The notes beneath the pieces were generated by a model. The model did no database searches and was not told the origin of the DNA. It worked only from the letters and a program-made list of their open reading frames with translations. 64,000 nt of DNA, taken from contig NZ_CP132543.1 of assembly GCF_030845195.1 (NCBI RefSeq), forward strand, positions 3,179,501 to 3,243,500. The letters are read 5' to 3'. Positions 34,636 to 42,925 of the stretch are shown here, one piece after another. Origin of the DNA: Sanyastnella coralliicola (GTDB lineage: Bacteria; Bacteroidota; Bacteroidia; Flavobacteriales_D; Sanyastnellaceae). Numbering within the stretch: position 1 is the stretch's first letter; each line of letters begins with the position of its first letter. The position numbers were made by a program, and so were the translations under genes.

Positions 34636-36345
34636 TCAATTCGTTGTCATCGCTTCCTCCACTTCCGTGGCCGAAAGTAAGGTCAATTCGCCATCTACGA
34701 TAGCGTAGTCCTTGTAATTTCTTGCTACTTCCAGCGCCGCATCATACACATTGTCATCCTCGAGCAAGGCGCGGTAGTATGCTTCATCTCCAAAAAGGTT
34801 CTTAGCCATATGGGCTTTCAGGCGGATCTTCATCACTTCACCACTCTCTGCAATGGCGCGTTCATCGCGCTCATACCCATCTTCTTCTCCTGCTTTGAAG
34901 AGGCCTTCCATCATCACGTTCGTGACCTTGAATCCTTTCAGGAATGATTCAACATCTGAGTAGCTTGATAGTTCATCTCGGTGGCTATCTGAATAGTCAA
35001 ATCCGTATCTACGAATGGTTCCAGCGTAGCTTAAATCAGAAAAATACCAGCTCGCTCCAATCGTATCAATCGGAACAAAGACATCCGGAGTAATTCCTCC
35101 TCCCCCATAGACAATGCGTCCTTTAGGGGTGGTGAACTTCAAACTGTCATTGAGTTCGATCTTCTCTTCCGAGTATAGCTCACCACTATCGTAACGATCA
35201 TTGTAATCGTTGTCGTAATCAATTTCTTCACCGTACGGACGCTGAATCGAACGGCCCGTAGGTGTGTAGTAACGTGCCACTGTCAAACGTAAAGCTGACT
35301 CGTCTGGCAATGGAATCTCGTCTTGAACGAGTCCTTTTCCGAAGGAGCGACGACCGACGGTAATGGAGCGATCGTGATCTTGCAAGGCACCTGCCATGAT
35401 CTCACTTGCACTTGCAGAACCTGAGTTAATCAGGATCACTACGTCTTTGTCTGCATATCGTCCACGACGTTGAGATCGGTATTCACTTCGCGGAGAATTC
35501 ACCCCTTCTGTGTATACGATCAGCTTATCGTCTTCCAAGAATTCTTCTACCATAGGGATGGCTACATGAAGGTATCCACCGCCGTTTCCACGTAGGTCGA
35601 AGATGATGCTTTCAGCGCCAGCTTCATCGAGCTTCGCCATACCCATCATGAACTCTTCGTAAGAGTTCTTCGCAAAGCGTGTGAGTTTGATGTAGCCTAC
35701 TCCTGGCTCAACCATGGTTGACGCTACTACGCTATAGATTGGAATACGATCACGCGTAATATTAAAGTCAAGGATATCATCCGTTCCGCGGCGTTGGATC
35801 TTGAGATCTACCTTTGTTCCTTTCTCGCCTTTCAGAACTTCCATGACCTTCGAGTTGGTCAATCCAATTCCTGCAATGTGTTCACCGTCGACTTCAACAA
35901 TGCGGTCACCTGCGCGAATCCCGGCCGTTTCAGACGGACCTCCTTGAATAGGCGACACCACTACGAGGGTATCTTTTTGGATCATGAACTCTACTCCAAT
36001 TCCTTCGAAGTTTCCTTGGAGCGGCTCTTGAACCGACGCCAGTTCTTCTGATGAAATGTAGTAAGAGTGTGGATCGAGGTCTTCCAACATGGCGTTGATC
36101 GCCTTTTCGATCAGTGCCTTCTTCTCTACGGAATCCACGTACATCTCATCGATCTTGTTGATGATGTTCACCAACTTGTTTGGATTCTCCGATGCCGCTG
36201 GACGGTGGGTGAAAGTGCTATTCCCGGAGAAGTTACTCCCGATATACACTCCTAAGACAACAAGGATAGCATAGATCAGTGGCTGAAAAGCCGAACGACC
36301 ACGCTTTGGTTCCTCGTTCATAATATCATTGATACGTTCACTCAT
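34636..36345 (-). CDS. S41 family carboxyl-terminal processing peptidase
   Basis: 569 residues. One TM anchor (FQPLIYAILVVLGVYIGSNF), then a PDZ domain (residues about 95-185: NFEGIGVEFMIQKDTL, GIRAGDRIVEVDGEHI) and the S41 catalytic core. The Ser is in INSGSASASEIMAGALQD and the Lys in RRSFGKGLVQDE. The C-terminal extension after the core (about 170 residues) is typical of Bacteroidota Ctp proteins. It presumably processes or degrades periplasmic and outer-membrane proteins. It lies 10 bp downstream of the dCMP deaminase gene, so the two form an operon. Confidence 0.93.
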   Translation of the reverse strand: MSERINDIMNEEPKRGRSAFQPLIYAILVVLGVYIGSNFSGNSTFTHRPAASENPNKLVNIINKIDEMYVDSVEKKALIEKAINAMLEDLDPHSYYISSEELASVQEPLQGNFEGIGVEFMIQKDTLVVVSPIQGGPSETAGIRAGDRIVEVDGEHIAGIGLTNSKVMEVLKGEKGTKVDLKIQRRGTDDILDFNITRDRIPIYSVVASTMVEPGVGYIKLTRFAKNSYEEFMMGMAKLDEAGAESIIFDLRGNGGGYLHVAIPMVEEFLEDDKLIVYTEGVNSPRSEYRSQRRGRYADKDVVILINSGSASASEIMAGALQDHDRSITVGRRSFGKGLVQDEIPLPDESALRLTVARYYTPTGRSIQRPYGEEIDYDNDYNDRYDSGELYSEEKIELNDSLKFTTPKGRIVYGGGGITPDVFVPIDTIGASWYFSDLSYAGTIRRYGFDYSDSHRDELSSYSDVESFLKGFKVTNVMMEGLFKAGEEDGYERDERAIAESGEVMKIRLKAHMAKNLFGDEAYYRALLEDDNVYDAALEVARNYKDYAIVDGELTLLSATEVEEAMTTN

Positions 36346-36355
36346 TCATTTCAAA

Positions 36356-36805
36356 TTATGGTTCCTCAATCTGAACCAATTCGATGCCGGCTTGCCTTAA
36401 GAATTGCAACCCGCTGTCATCTTTGTACTCAATCATGTACACCACTCGTTTGATTCCAACTTGAAGAATCAACTTCGAGCAATCTTTACAAGGTGATAAC
36501 GTGATATACAGTGTGGCATTTTCCGCACTGTTGTTCGAACGCGCCACTTTTGTAATCGCATTCGCTTCAGCATGTAACACATACCACTTCGTATCACCAT
36601 CGCAGTCTTCGCAGTCATTTTCGAAACCAGAAGGTGTACCATTGTACCCATCCGCGATGATCATCCCATTTTTTACAATCAACGCTCCAACTTGTTTACG
36701 TTGACAATGAGACAATTTCGCCCACTCGCGCGCCATCTTTAAATATGCGCGGTCATAACGCTCTTGTTTCGCCGAATCAGTATACTTGATCAGATCTCCC
36801 GTCAT
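36356..36805 (-). CDS. Deoxycytidylate (dCMP) deaminase
   Basis: 149 residues from the ATG at 36805 (MTGDLIKYTDSAKQERYDRA); the longer open frame runs into the divergent cyclase gene and was rejected. The zinc site is His-Ala-Glu in YVLHAEANAITKVA and the two Cys in TLSPCKDCSKLIL. GYNGTPSGFENDCEDCDGD carries a Cys pair and the conserved dCMP-deaminase loop. It supplies dUMP for thymidylate synthesis. It is divergent from the adenylate cyclase gene, 74 bp apart, and upstream of the S41 protease (10-bp gap). Confidence 0.92.
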   Translation of the reverse strand: MTGDLIKYTDSAKQERYDRAYLKMAREWAKLSHCQRKQVGALIVKNGMIIADGYNGTPSGFENDCEDCDGDTKWYVLHAEANAITKVARSNNSAENATLYITLSPCKDCSKLILQVGIKRVVYMIEYKDDSGLQFLRQAGIELVQIEEP

Positions 36806-36879
36806 AATTGAAGGTAAATTTAGCTGAATCCACTGTGAAGACACATCACAGGAGTGTAATTTGGCAAATCTTAAGGGCA

Positions 36880-39879
36880 ATGCAGCACTTCGCCACATAT
36901 CTCTTGGGGCTTTTTAGCCTTCTCTTCACCTTCGGTGGAACCGCTCAGGTCTTCGAGTTCAACCAATTCGGACCTGGTTCTGGTTTTCCATCTGATGGTG
37001 CATACGCTATCGCGGAAGACGAATTGGGAAGGCTTTACGTAGGTTCAGAAGGCGGCGGACTGGTCAGATTTGACGGCTTCGACTTCGAAATCTGGGATCA
37101 CACCACAGAATTAACTTCCGATACCGTTCGCAGTCTCTTCTTTGACTCTTCGAACCAACTATTCATTGGAACAGATCACCGCGGGCTCTGGAAAATGCAG
37201 CACGATCAATTCGAACGTGTCGATACGGCCTATGATGTAAGTGGCGCTCAAATCAGAGCTTTTGCTGAATTCGACGAGCAGCTTTGGGTGGGAACGAAAG
37301 GCGAAGGCCTGTTCCGCGTTAGCGAAGACAGCGGACTTGTACATATCAATGAACTCGACGAATCAAACGTTCGATGTCTACTCGTTGATGGCCAACAACA
37401 GTTCTGGATAGGCACGGATCACGGGCTATACAACCAAAGTAATGGCAACTACATTCTGCGCTCTGAAGAAGAATTACAAGACCGAATATTAGCGCTCTTT
37501 GAAGACAATCAAGGTCGAGTGTGGGTAGGTCATCAGAACGGGCTGTCGGTTATTGAAAATGGGGCGATCGTTCAAGTGGTGCCCGAAGTAATCAGCCACT
37601 CTCGTATTCGCGCCATCGAGCAAGATGAGCAAGGACATTTTTGGATTGGCACCCGTATTGGAGCCTTCGAATTCCATGAAGAAAGTGGCGAAGTCACGGT
37701 CTTTGGAACTCAAAATGGACTCAGCAACGATCGAATTCGCGACATCCACCGAGATCGGAGTGGAAGTCTTTGGTTCGCCACTTATTTCGGAGGGATTTGT
37801 CAATTGACCGGACAAAGTGCAGCTCATTACACCCTGGCACATGGCTTCCCTGAAACCTCCGTCGTTTCCCTTGTTAGCTTCGGCGATAGCCTATTGTTCT
37901 TCAACAGTATTGACGGCGATTTGTATCAATGGAAAAGAGGAGATCAGGTTCAGAAAATGCTCCCTCCGATTGCTGATGAAGGTGTGCAAGCCACATTAGC
38001 TAAAATTGAAGCTAATCAGCCCTCATTCGCCACGCTGAAAGACAATCAAGAGGTGCTCATTCATGAAGCTTGGCAAGACATCTACCGCTTCAACACCTTC
38101 ACAAAAGACGCCACAGTTTTGAACTATGTGGGCAACGAAAAAACCACTGCTTTCGTGACTGAAGACTTCTTTGAAATCAACGGAGATCGTCTGACTGACA
38201 TCGATTTGGCCTGTGGTGAGCTCACAGATATCGCCATCAATGATAGCCTGTGTTTCGTAGGTAGTTCTTGTGGTCTTTTTGCTTTCGCTATCGCGGAATC
38301 GGGCAATGTTATCATCCCTAAAAGAGCGGGCATCCTGCCGATTGAAGGAAGTGAAGAACTAAAGATTATTGACATTGAAATCGACTCCAATGACAATGTC
38401 TGGATGGCGACGGAACGCCAAGGAATCTTCCGTTATGGTGGGAAGGTGAAGCATTACAGCGACCGTTACTTGAGTGATCTGCGCGTCTCATCTCTTCATC
38501 TTGACCCTTTAGAAAACCTATGGGTAGTGACGCGTGCTGGGATTGACTTCATTGAGCTTGACCCAACTCAGGAATTCGTATTGAATCATGAGAGCTATGG
38601 CAATGAAGAAGGCATCGATGGTCAAATCAACGATGTAATCTTTGACTTTCTGGAGCCCAATACCGTCTGGTTGGCGACCACTCAAGGATTGATTCGATTT
38701 GACCCTGAAGGAGCATTCATTAATGAAGAAGCTCCAGGCATTGTCTTAGATGGCATACGCTTGAACTACGAATCAGTGGATTGGAGTGTTTATGACCTCT
38801 CGATGAATAAGGTTGGACTACCCGTAGACCTGACCTTGCCTTATGACGCCAATCATCTCTCTTTTGACTTCGATGGTTTCGATCTTTCGCAGCCTGAGGA
38901 TCTAATATTCCAATGTCGACTGGAAGGATTAGAAGAAGAATGGGTAGACCTTCAAGAGGTTCGATCACATACTTATCCGCAGATTCCACCAGGCGATTAC
39001 ACTTTCCAATTACGCGCAAGAAACAGCGATGGATTCTGGAATGAAGAACCACTATCATACGCTGTCAAGATTAAGCAGCCATTCTGGATGAATCCATTGT
39101 TCATTGCGGTGATGGCGATTGGTTTGTTCTTGGCCGTATATGGCTTTGTGCAGTACCGCCTTCGTCGATTACGACGTGCAAACGAACGATTAGAAAGAAC
39201 GGTACTTGAACGCACCGAGGAGGTTCGTCAAGAGAAGGAGAAATCAGAAGCACTCTTGCTTAACATTCTTCCTAAAGACACTGCTGAGGAGCTAAAGGAA
39301 AAGGGATATGCCGAAACAAAAGACTACGACGGGGCTTCCGTGCTATTCTCTGACTTGAAAGGATTCACTTCTTTGAGCGAAAAGATCACTGCCGATGAGT
39401 TGGTTGGTCTGCTGGACGAAGCTTTCAAGAGTTTTGATCGTTTGTGTGATGAGTTTGGAGTAGAGAAAATCAAGACCATTGGTGATGCCTACATGTGTGC
39501 CACGGGTATCCCGAGAGAAGACCCATTGCACGCTGAGAACCTCGTTCGTTTTGCCTTTGGCATGTTGGAAAGCATGAAGAAGCTCAACCAACGAAACCGA
39601 GAGAAAGGACTTCCTGAATGTGATATTCGCATAGGAATCCACAGCGGGCCTCTGATTGCGGGAGTGGTAGGGGAACGCAAATTCGCCTATGATATCTGGG
39701 GCGACACTGTGAATACCGCGGCTCGGATGGAGTCAAGTGGTGAGCCTGCTCGCATTAATATCAGCGCGAGCACCTTCGAATTGGTCAAGGAGCATTTCAA
39801 TTGTGAATCAAGAGGAAAGATTCAGGCAAAGAACAAAGGGGAACTTGAGATGTACTTTGTAGTAGACGAAAAGAAATGA
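36880..39879 (+). CDS. Beta-propeller sensor adenylate cyclase (class III)
   Basis: 999 residues. The ATG at 36880 gives a signal peptide (TYLLGLFSLLFTFGGTAQ); an in-frame ATG at 36808 would add 24 residues. A two-component-regulator-type propeller spans roughly residues 25-640 (repeats such as GRLYVGSEGGGLVRFDG, QLWVGTKGEGLFRVS, FWIGTRIGAFEF). A Y_Y_Y domain (about 660-735), one TM helix (FIAVMAIGLFLAVYGFV), a coiled coil (RLERTVLERTEEVRQEKEKS) and a CHD cyclase domain follow. Metal Asp are in LFSDLKGFTS and KTIGDAYM. The Lys (IKTIGD) and Asp (AYDIWGDT) positions match ATP-specific cyclases, and NTAARMES supplies the transition-state Asn/Arg. It probably senses an extracellular or periplasmic ligand and makes cAMP. 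It overlaps the next gene by 4 bp. Confidence 0.88.
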   Translation: MQHFATYLLGLFSLLFTFGGTAQVFEFNQFGPGSGFPSDGAYAIAEDELGRLYVGSEGGGLVRFDGFDFEIWDHTTELTSDTVRSLFFDSSNQLFIGTDHRGLWKMQHDQFERVDTAYDVSGAQIRAFAEFDEQLWVGTKGEGLFRVSEDSGLVHINELDESNVRCLLVDGQQQFWIGTDHGLYNQSNGNYILRSEEELQDRILALFEDNQGRVWVGHQNGLSVIENGAIVQVVPEVISHSRIRAIEQDEQGHFWIGTRIGAFEFHEESGEVTVFGTQNGLSNDRIRDIHRDRSGSLWFATYFGGICQLTGQSAAHYTLAHGFPETSVVSLVSFGDSLLFFNSIDGDLYQWKRGDQVQKMLPPIADEGVQATLAKIEANQPSFATLKDNQEVLIHEAWQDIYRFNTFTKDATVLNYVGNEKTTAFVTEDFFEINGDRLTDIDLACGELTDIAINDSLCFVGSSCGLFAFAIAESGNVIIPKRAGILPIEGSEELKIIDIEIDSNDNVWMATERQGIFRYGGKVKHYSDRYLSDLRVSSLHLDPLENLWVVTRAGIDFIELDPTQEFVLNHESYGNEEGIDGQINDVIFDFLEPNTVWLATTQGLIRFDPEGAFINEEAPGIVLDGIRLNYESVDWSVYDLSMNKVGLPVDLTLPYDANHLSFDFDGFDLSQPEDLIFQCRLEGLEEEWVDLQEVRSHTYPQIPPGDYTFQLRARNSDGFWNEEPLSYAVKIKQPFWMNPLFIAVMAIGLFLAVYGFVQYRLRRLRRANERLERTVLERTEEVRQEKEKSEALLLNILPKDTAEELKEKGYAETKDYDGASVLFSDLKGFTSLSEKITADELVGLLDEAFKSFDRLCDEFGVEKIKTIGDAYMCATGIPREDPLHAENLVRFAFGMLESMKKLNQRNREKGLPECDIRIGIHSGPLIAGVVGERKFAYDIWGDTVNTAARMESSGEPARINISASTFELVKEHFNCESRGKIQAKNKGELEMYFVVDEKK
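37005..37017 (+). repeat. Dispersed word CGCTATCGCGGAA
   Basis: T variant in the propeller part of the cyclase gene, read as AIAED. Confidence 0.85.
37312..37324 (-). repeat. Dispersed word CGCTAACGCGGAA
   Basis: A variant on the minus strand in the cyclase gene, read as FRVSE. Confidence 0.85.
38286..38298 (+). repeat. Dispersed word CGCTATCGCGGAA
   Basis: Third copy within the cyclase gene, T variant, read as AIAES. Confidence 0.85.
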
Positions 39880-40418
39880 AAGTATACACGAAAACCGGAG
39901 ACAAGGGAACCACAGGTATCCTTGGAGGAACGCGACTAGCGAAAGACCACGACCGCATTGAGGCTTACGGCACACTCGACGAACTGAATGCCAACGTTGG
40001 TTTGTTGCGAGATCAAGAAGGAACAGATGCCTTTCAAGCAGAGCTGATTCAAATCCAAGAAGACCTGTTTACGATCGGAAGTCACCTGGCGAGTGATCCA
40101 GAGAAGAATAAAATGACCTTACCTGCATTTAAGGTCGAACGCATTGAGGCTCTGGAAGCTGCGATGGATGCAATGGACAGCACACTTCCCCCGTTAAAGA
40201 ACTTTGTTTTACCTGGCGGACATGTAACTATTTCGCATTGTCACGTCGTAAGATGTGTATGTAGACGTGCTGAACGGGCAACCATTACCCTTGCTCGAAC
40301 GTCCTACGTGCAAAGCGACATGATTCGCTTTTTGAATCGCTTGTCAGACTACTTTTTCGTCCTTTCGAGGAAGTTGGCACACGACTTGCGAGTGGAAGAG
40401 ACGCCATGGACGCCATAA
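39876..40418 (+). CDS. Cob(I)alamin adenosyltransferase, PduO type
   Basis: 180 residues. Transfers the adenosyl group of ATP to cobalamin to make coenzyme B12. The ATP-binding N-terminus is VYTKTGDKGTTGILGG, followed by RLAKDHDRIEAYGTLDELNA. The C-terminal helices HCHVVRCVCRRAER and RFLNRLSDYFFVLSRKLA carry the conserved Arg and Asn/Asp residues. The start overlaps the cyclase gene by 4 bp (ATGA), so translation is coupled. The product could serve a B12-dependent methylmalonyl-CoA mutase, consistent with the epimerase gene at 17.7 kb. The pairing with a cAMP cyclase is unexplained. Confidence 0.93.
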   Translation: MKVYTKTGDKGTTGILGGTRLAKDHDRIEAYGTLDELNANVGLLRDQEGTDAFQAELIQIQEDLFTIGSHLASDPEKNKMTLPAFKVERIEALEAAMDAMDSTLPPLKNFVLPGGHVTISHCHVVRCVCRRAERATITLARTSYVQSDMIRFLNRLSDYFFVLSRKLAHDLRVEETPWTP

Positions 40419-40483
40419 ATCACGTTCGTAACGAACTGATTTTGTGTTGATTGAGAGCTTATTTGAAGTTCATTCGATTTTCC

Positions 40484-40513
40484 TTGGCTCGAAAGTTTAA
40501 AAATATATTTTTG
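40484..40513 (+). promoter_or_regulatory. Promoter of the DUF2795 gene
   Basis: TTG at 40484-40486 and TATTTTTG at 40506-40513 are spaced 19 bp apart, a good Bacteroidota -33/-7 pair, 37 nt before the ATG. Confidence 0.65.
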
Positions 40514-40550
40514 CGTACTGAATTACAGTACCCCTTAAAACATTGGTGCT

Positions 40551-40772
40551 ATGTATTGGACCTTGGAATTAGCTTCCTATTTGGAAGATGCGCCATGGCC
40601 GGCTACCAAGGATGAGCTGATTGATTTTGCCATGCGCACCGGAGCTCCGCTCGAAGTAGTGGAGAACCTGCAACAAATTGAGGATGAAGGAGAATCTTAC
40701 GAGAGTATCGAAGAGATTTGGCCTGACTATCCGACCAAAGAAGACTTCTTCTTTAACGAAGACGAGTATTAA
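40551..40772 (+). CDS. DUF2795 domain mini-protein
   Basis: 73 residues. The opening WTLELASYLEDAPWPATKDE and the RTGAPLEVVENLQQIEDEGE stretch match the DUF2795 family that is strongly conserved in Bacteroidota. The C-terminal end is acidic (FFFNEDEY). It is cytoplasmic and of unknown function. It stands alone, with a good promoter 37 nt upstream and a terminator 28 bp after the stop, consistent with strong independent expression. Confidence 0.9.
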   Translation: MYWTLELASYLEDAPWPATKDELIDFAMRTGAPLEVVENLQQIEDEGESYESIEEIWPDYPTKEDFFFNEDEY

Positions 40773-40799
40773 CTCCTGCGCTTTAGTCAGGACTCAAAC

Positions 40800-40827
40800 A
40801 GCCTCCTTTTGGGGGCTTTTTTTGTAC
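40800..40827 (+). terminator. Intrinsic terminator of the DUF2795 gene
   Basis: AGCCTCC and GGGGGCT form a stem (one G-U pair) around TTTT, followed by T7. Confidence 0.85.
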
Positions 40828-40833
40828 CTCTTA

Positions 40834-40918
40834 CCGGCATCCGGCGTCCGGCGTCCGTTCTTCTTTCTTTTAGTTATCCATCTAATAACCAAGGACTAAA
40901 GACCAAAGACTAACCACC
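40834..40918. repeat. Intergenic short-repeat mosaic (CCGGCGT and AAGACTA units)
   Basis: CCGGCAT, CCGGCGT, CCGGCGT plus CCG at 40834-40857 is the reverse complement of the CGGACGC family. After about 35 bp, 7-bp AAGACTA/AAGACCA units follow at 40892-40913. It is part of a 340-bp gap between the DUF2795 gene and lysC, which also contains two terminators and a doubtful small ORF. Confidence 0.82.
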
Positions 40919-40943
40919 AATCGCGAAAGTTTAGGTAAAAAGA

Positions 40944-40969
40944 AATGGGGACTGCGTTCAGTCCCCATT
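40944..40969 (-). terminator. Intrinsic terminator of the GNAT-lysC unit
   Basis: AATGGGGACTG and CAGTCCCCATT form a perfect 11-bp stem with a 4-nt loop. On the minus strand it is followed by TCTTTTTAC, a U tract, so it ends the transcript coming from lysC. Confidence 0.85.
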
Positions 40970-41018
40970 CCACTTAACATTAAACTAAAACTACCATTAC
41001 AATAAGTACATTGTAACT

Positions 41019-41189
41019 ATGAAAATTTGCCTTCTTTGCGGAATCGAACGTTCCGCAGATCATATTCAAAATTACACATTTCTTTCTAAACGCAAGTCCT
41101 TTTCACACTTTTTTAGCCGTTTTGGCGCAAAACCATGCGTAAAGTGTGTCGGCTCTTTTGCTGAAGTAAGACTTCTTTTCCGTCGGTAA
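41019..41189 (+). CDS. Doubtful small ORF, 56 residues, two CxxC motifs
   Basis: ATG at 41019 opens a 56-codon frame (MKICLLCGIERSADHIQNYT ... AKPCVKCVGSFAEV) ending at 41189. CLLC and CVKC are spaced as in a small zinc ribbon. Against it: the last 77 bp are antisense to the end of lysC, so the second CxxC lies opposite conserved coding sequence, and there is no promoter or -7 element. It also contains a 7-bp inverted repeat (TGCGGAA/TTCCGCA, 41037-41057). Reported so that it can be tested, not as a confident gene. Confidence 0.2.
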   Translation: MKICLLCGIERSADHIQNYTFLSKRKSFSHFFSRFGAKPCVKCVGSFAEVRLLFRR

Positions 41190-42378
41190 GTTGGTCAACG
41201 GTTTTTTCGTCGTAATGTCTGATGGTGAGCAACTCAACCGATTCGTTGTATCTGATTTGGTAGTTCATCTGCATTAATTCTCTGAATCGCTCAAACTTTT
41301 GCTCATCTCGATCGACACAGACCGAAAAGCTGATGGCAGAGTTCTGCATAAGATTCACGGAGATTCCAGAAGATGTGAGTGCCTCGAAGATATCTCTGAG
41401 GTTCGCTTCTACGATGAAGGAGAAATCGCGTGGCGAAATACTGATCAAGACTTGGTCTGGCTTGAAGATGTACATTGGCACGTAGTGCTTCACCTCCGTT
41501 CCAGCAGCAATGGTAGTTCCTGGGTGATCAGTATTGACAAAAGACTTCACGTAAAGTGGAATCTCTTTGTTCTGCAATGGCTTGATTGTCTTTGGGTGAA
41601 TCACCGAAGCGCCGTAGTAGCTCAATTCAATGGCCTCACGGAATGATAGGGCCTTCACCTCCACGGTATTATTGAACCACTTGGGATCAGCGTTCAACAT
41701 TCCTGGAACGTCTTTCCAAATAGTGAGCGATCGAGCATTCGTTAAGAACGCGAGGATAGCTCCAGTGTAGTCTGAACCTTCTCTCCCGAGTGTGCTCGTA
41801 TTCCCTACGTTACTCTTGCCGATGAAGCCTTGGGTGAGCACGAATTTGCGCACGCCTTCTTCGTAGTGGGCAGCAACAACATCAGCGTTCTGCTTGCTGC
41901 GTTCCCAATCTACATTCGCTGATCGGTGAGAAGAATCTGTGACGATTACGTTTCGCACGTCGAGCCATTCGATGGGAAGCTCTTGATGTTCGAGGTAAGC
42001 GGCTACCAAACGCGTTCCAACGAGCTCTCCGAAAGGAACGACACGATCATAACTAAGTGCCGTGTTTTGACCCGGGTCACCTTGAAGTGTCTCTCCTAAT
42101 TCATTGATCAATTCGTCAACCGGTATCAAGAGTTCAGCTGGAATCCCAAGCGATTCCGCGATAGCGTGATGAAACGAACGGAACTCATTAAGCAAGTCAT
42201 CGGTCGGTTCACCAACAATCCATGCTCGCCAAATCTCCTCGAGGTGATTGGTCATCTTACCCATCGCTGATTGCACCAATAGCACATGTTCATCCTGCGC
42301 TTCTCCGAGGATTTTTGCAACGTTCTTCACGGCATCAGCATCTTTCACTGATGCACCACCAAATTTGTATACGATCAT
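41113..42378 (-). CDS. lysC: Aspartate kinase (monofunctional)
   Basis: 421 residues from the ATG at 42378 (MIVYKFGGASVKDADAV); six further codons upstream in frame overlap the GNAT gene and were not used. It phosphorylates L-aspartate, the entry to lysine, threonine and methionine. Motifs: KFGGASV (ATP/Asp site), LTQGFIGKSNVGNTSTLGRE (substrate loop), and a C-terminal ACT-like regulatory region (ISISPRDFSFIVEANLRDIF ... SSGISVNLMQNSAISF). The ATG follows the GNAT stop by one base (TAATATG), so the two are co-translated. The terminator is at 40944-40969. Confidence 0.93.
   Translation of the reverse strand: MIVYKFGGASVKDADAVKNVAKILGEAQDEHVLLVQSAMGKMTNHLEEIWRAWIVGEPTDDLLNEFRSFHHAIAESLGIPAELLIPVDELINELGETLQGDPGQNTALSYDRVVPFGELVGTRLVAAYLEHQELPIEWLDVRNVIVTDSSHRSANVDWERSKQNADVVAAHYEEGVRKFVLTQGFIGKSNVGNTSTLGREGSDYTGAILAFLTNARSLTIWKDVPGMLNADPKWFNNTVEVKALSFREAIELSYYGASVIHPKTIKPLQNKEIPLYVKSFVNTDHPGTTIAAGTEVKHYVPMYIFKPDQVLISISPRDFSFIVEANLRDIFEALTSSGISVNLMQNSAISFSVCVDRDEQKFERFRELMQMNYQIRYNESVELLTIRHYDEKTVDQLTDGKEVLLQQKSRHTLRMVLRQNG
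42154..42166 (-). repeat. Dispersed word CGCTATCGCGGAA
   Basis: T variant on the minus strand in lysC, read as AIAES. Confidence 0.85.
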
Positions 42379-42379
42379 A

Positions 42380-42865
42380 TTACTTCTCTTGCGCAAAGCG
42401 CTGAATTTCTTCTCTTACAATCTTGCAATTCAGCCATTCTTCTTCAAAAACCACTTTGTACTTTTTGTAGAATTCAATGGCTGGTTCATTCCAATCCAAA
42501 ACTTGCCATTCTAAACGATGAACCCCTTTCTCTTCTGCTATCAGCAGTAGTTTTTCTAACAACTGCGCACCAATTCCGCGTCGACGAAAAGGCTCTCGAA
42601 CGATCAAATCTTCCAGGTAAAGTGTAGGCCCTTTCCAAGTTGAATAGCGCGGATAGTACAGAGCCATTCCGATAACCTCACCACCGGCCTGCGCCACCAG
42701 GGCTTGGAAGTAAGAGGTATCACCAAAGCCGTCATTTCTAAGGCGTTCAGCCGTCAACTCCACCTGATCTAAGGCTTTCTCATACTCAGCCAACTCACAA
42801 ATCATCGCGTGCATGGCTTCTGCATCGCCACTATTAGCTTGTCTTATCTGAATGGCATCACTCAT
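42380..42865 (-). CDS. GNAT N-acetyltransferase, diamine/thialysine acetyltransferase-like
   Basis: 161 residues. Acetyl-CoA-binding motif A is visible as REPFRRRGIGAQLLEKLLLI; upstream YYPRYSTWKGPTLYLEDLIV and the following LEWQVLDWNEPAIEFYKKY closely resemble the SAT1/SAT2 (spermidine/spermine, thialysine) branch of GNAT enzymes. A small amine is the likely acetyl acceptor. It is the upstream partner of lysC with a TAATATG junction, which might hint at lysine-related amines; that is speculation. It is divergent from cvpA. Confidence 0.87.
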   Translation of the reverse strand: MSDAIQIRQANSGDAEAMHAMICELAEYEKALDQVELTAERLRNDGFGDTSYFQALVAQAGGEVIGMALYYPRYSTWKGPTLYLEDLIVREPFRRRGIGAQLLEKLLLIAEEKGVHRLEWQVLDWNEPAIEFYKKYKVVFEEEWLNCKIVREEIQRFAQEK

Positions 42866-42913
42866 AATGCGCTAAACTAAAGGCTTTGCTCGTTGGTAAA
42901 TCATGGGCTTAAC

Positions 42914-42920
42914 TATCTTG
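42914..42920 (+). promoter_or_regulatory. -7-like element of cvpA
   Basis: TATCTTG ends 5 nt before the ATG at 42926, the same form and spacing as at the SDR gene. Confidence 0.45.
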
Positions 42921-42925
42921 TGCGC

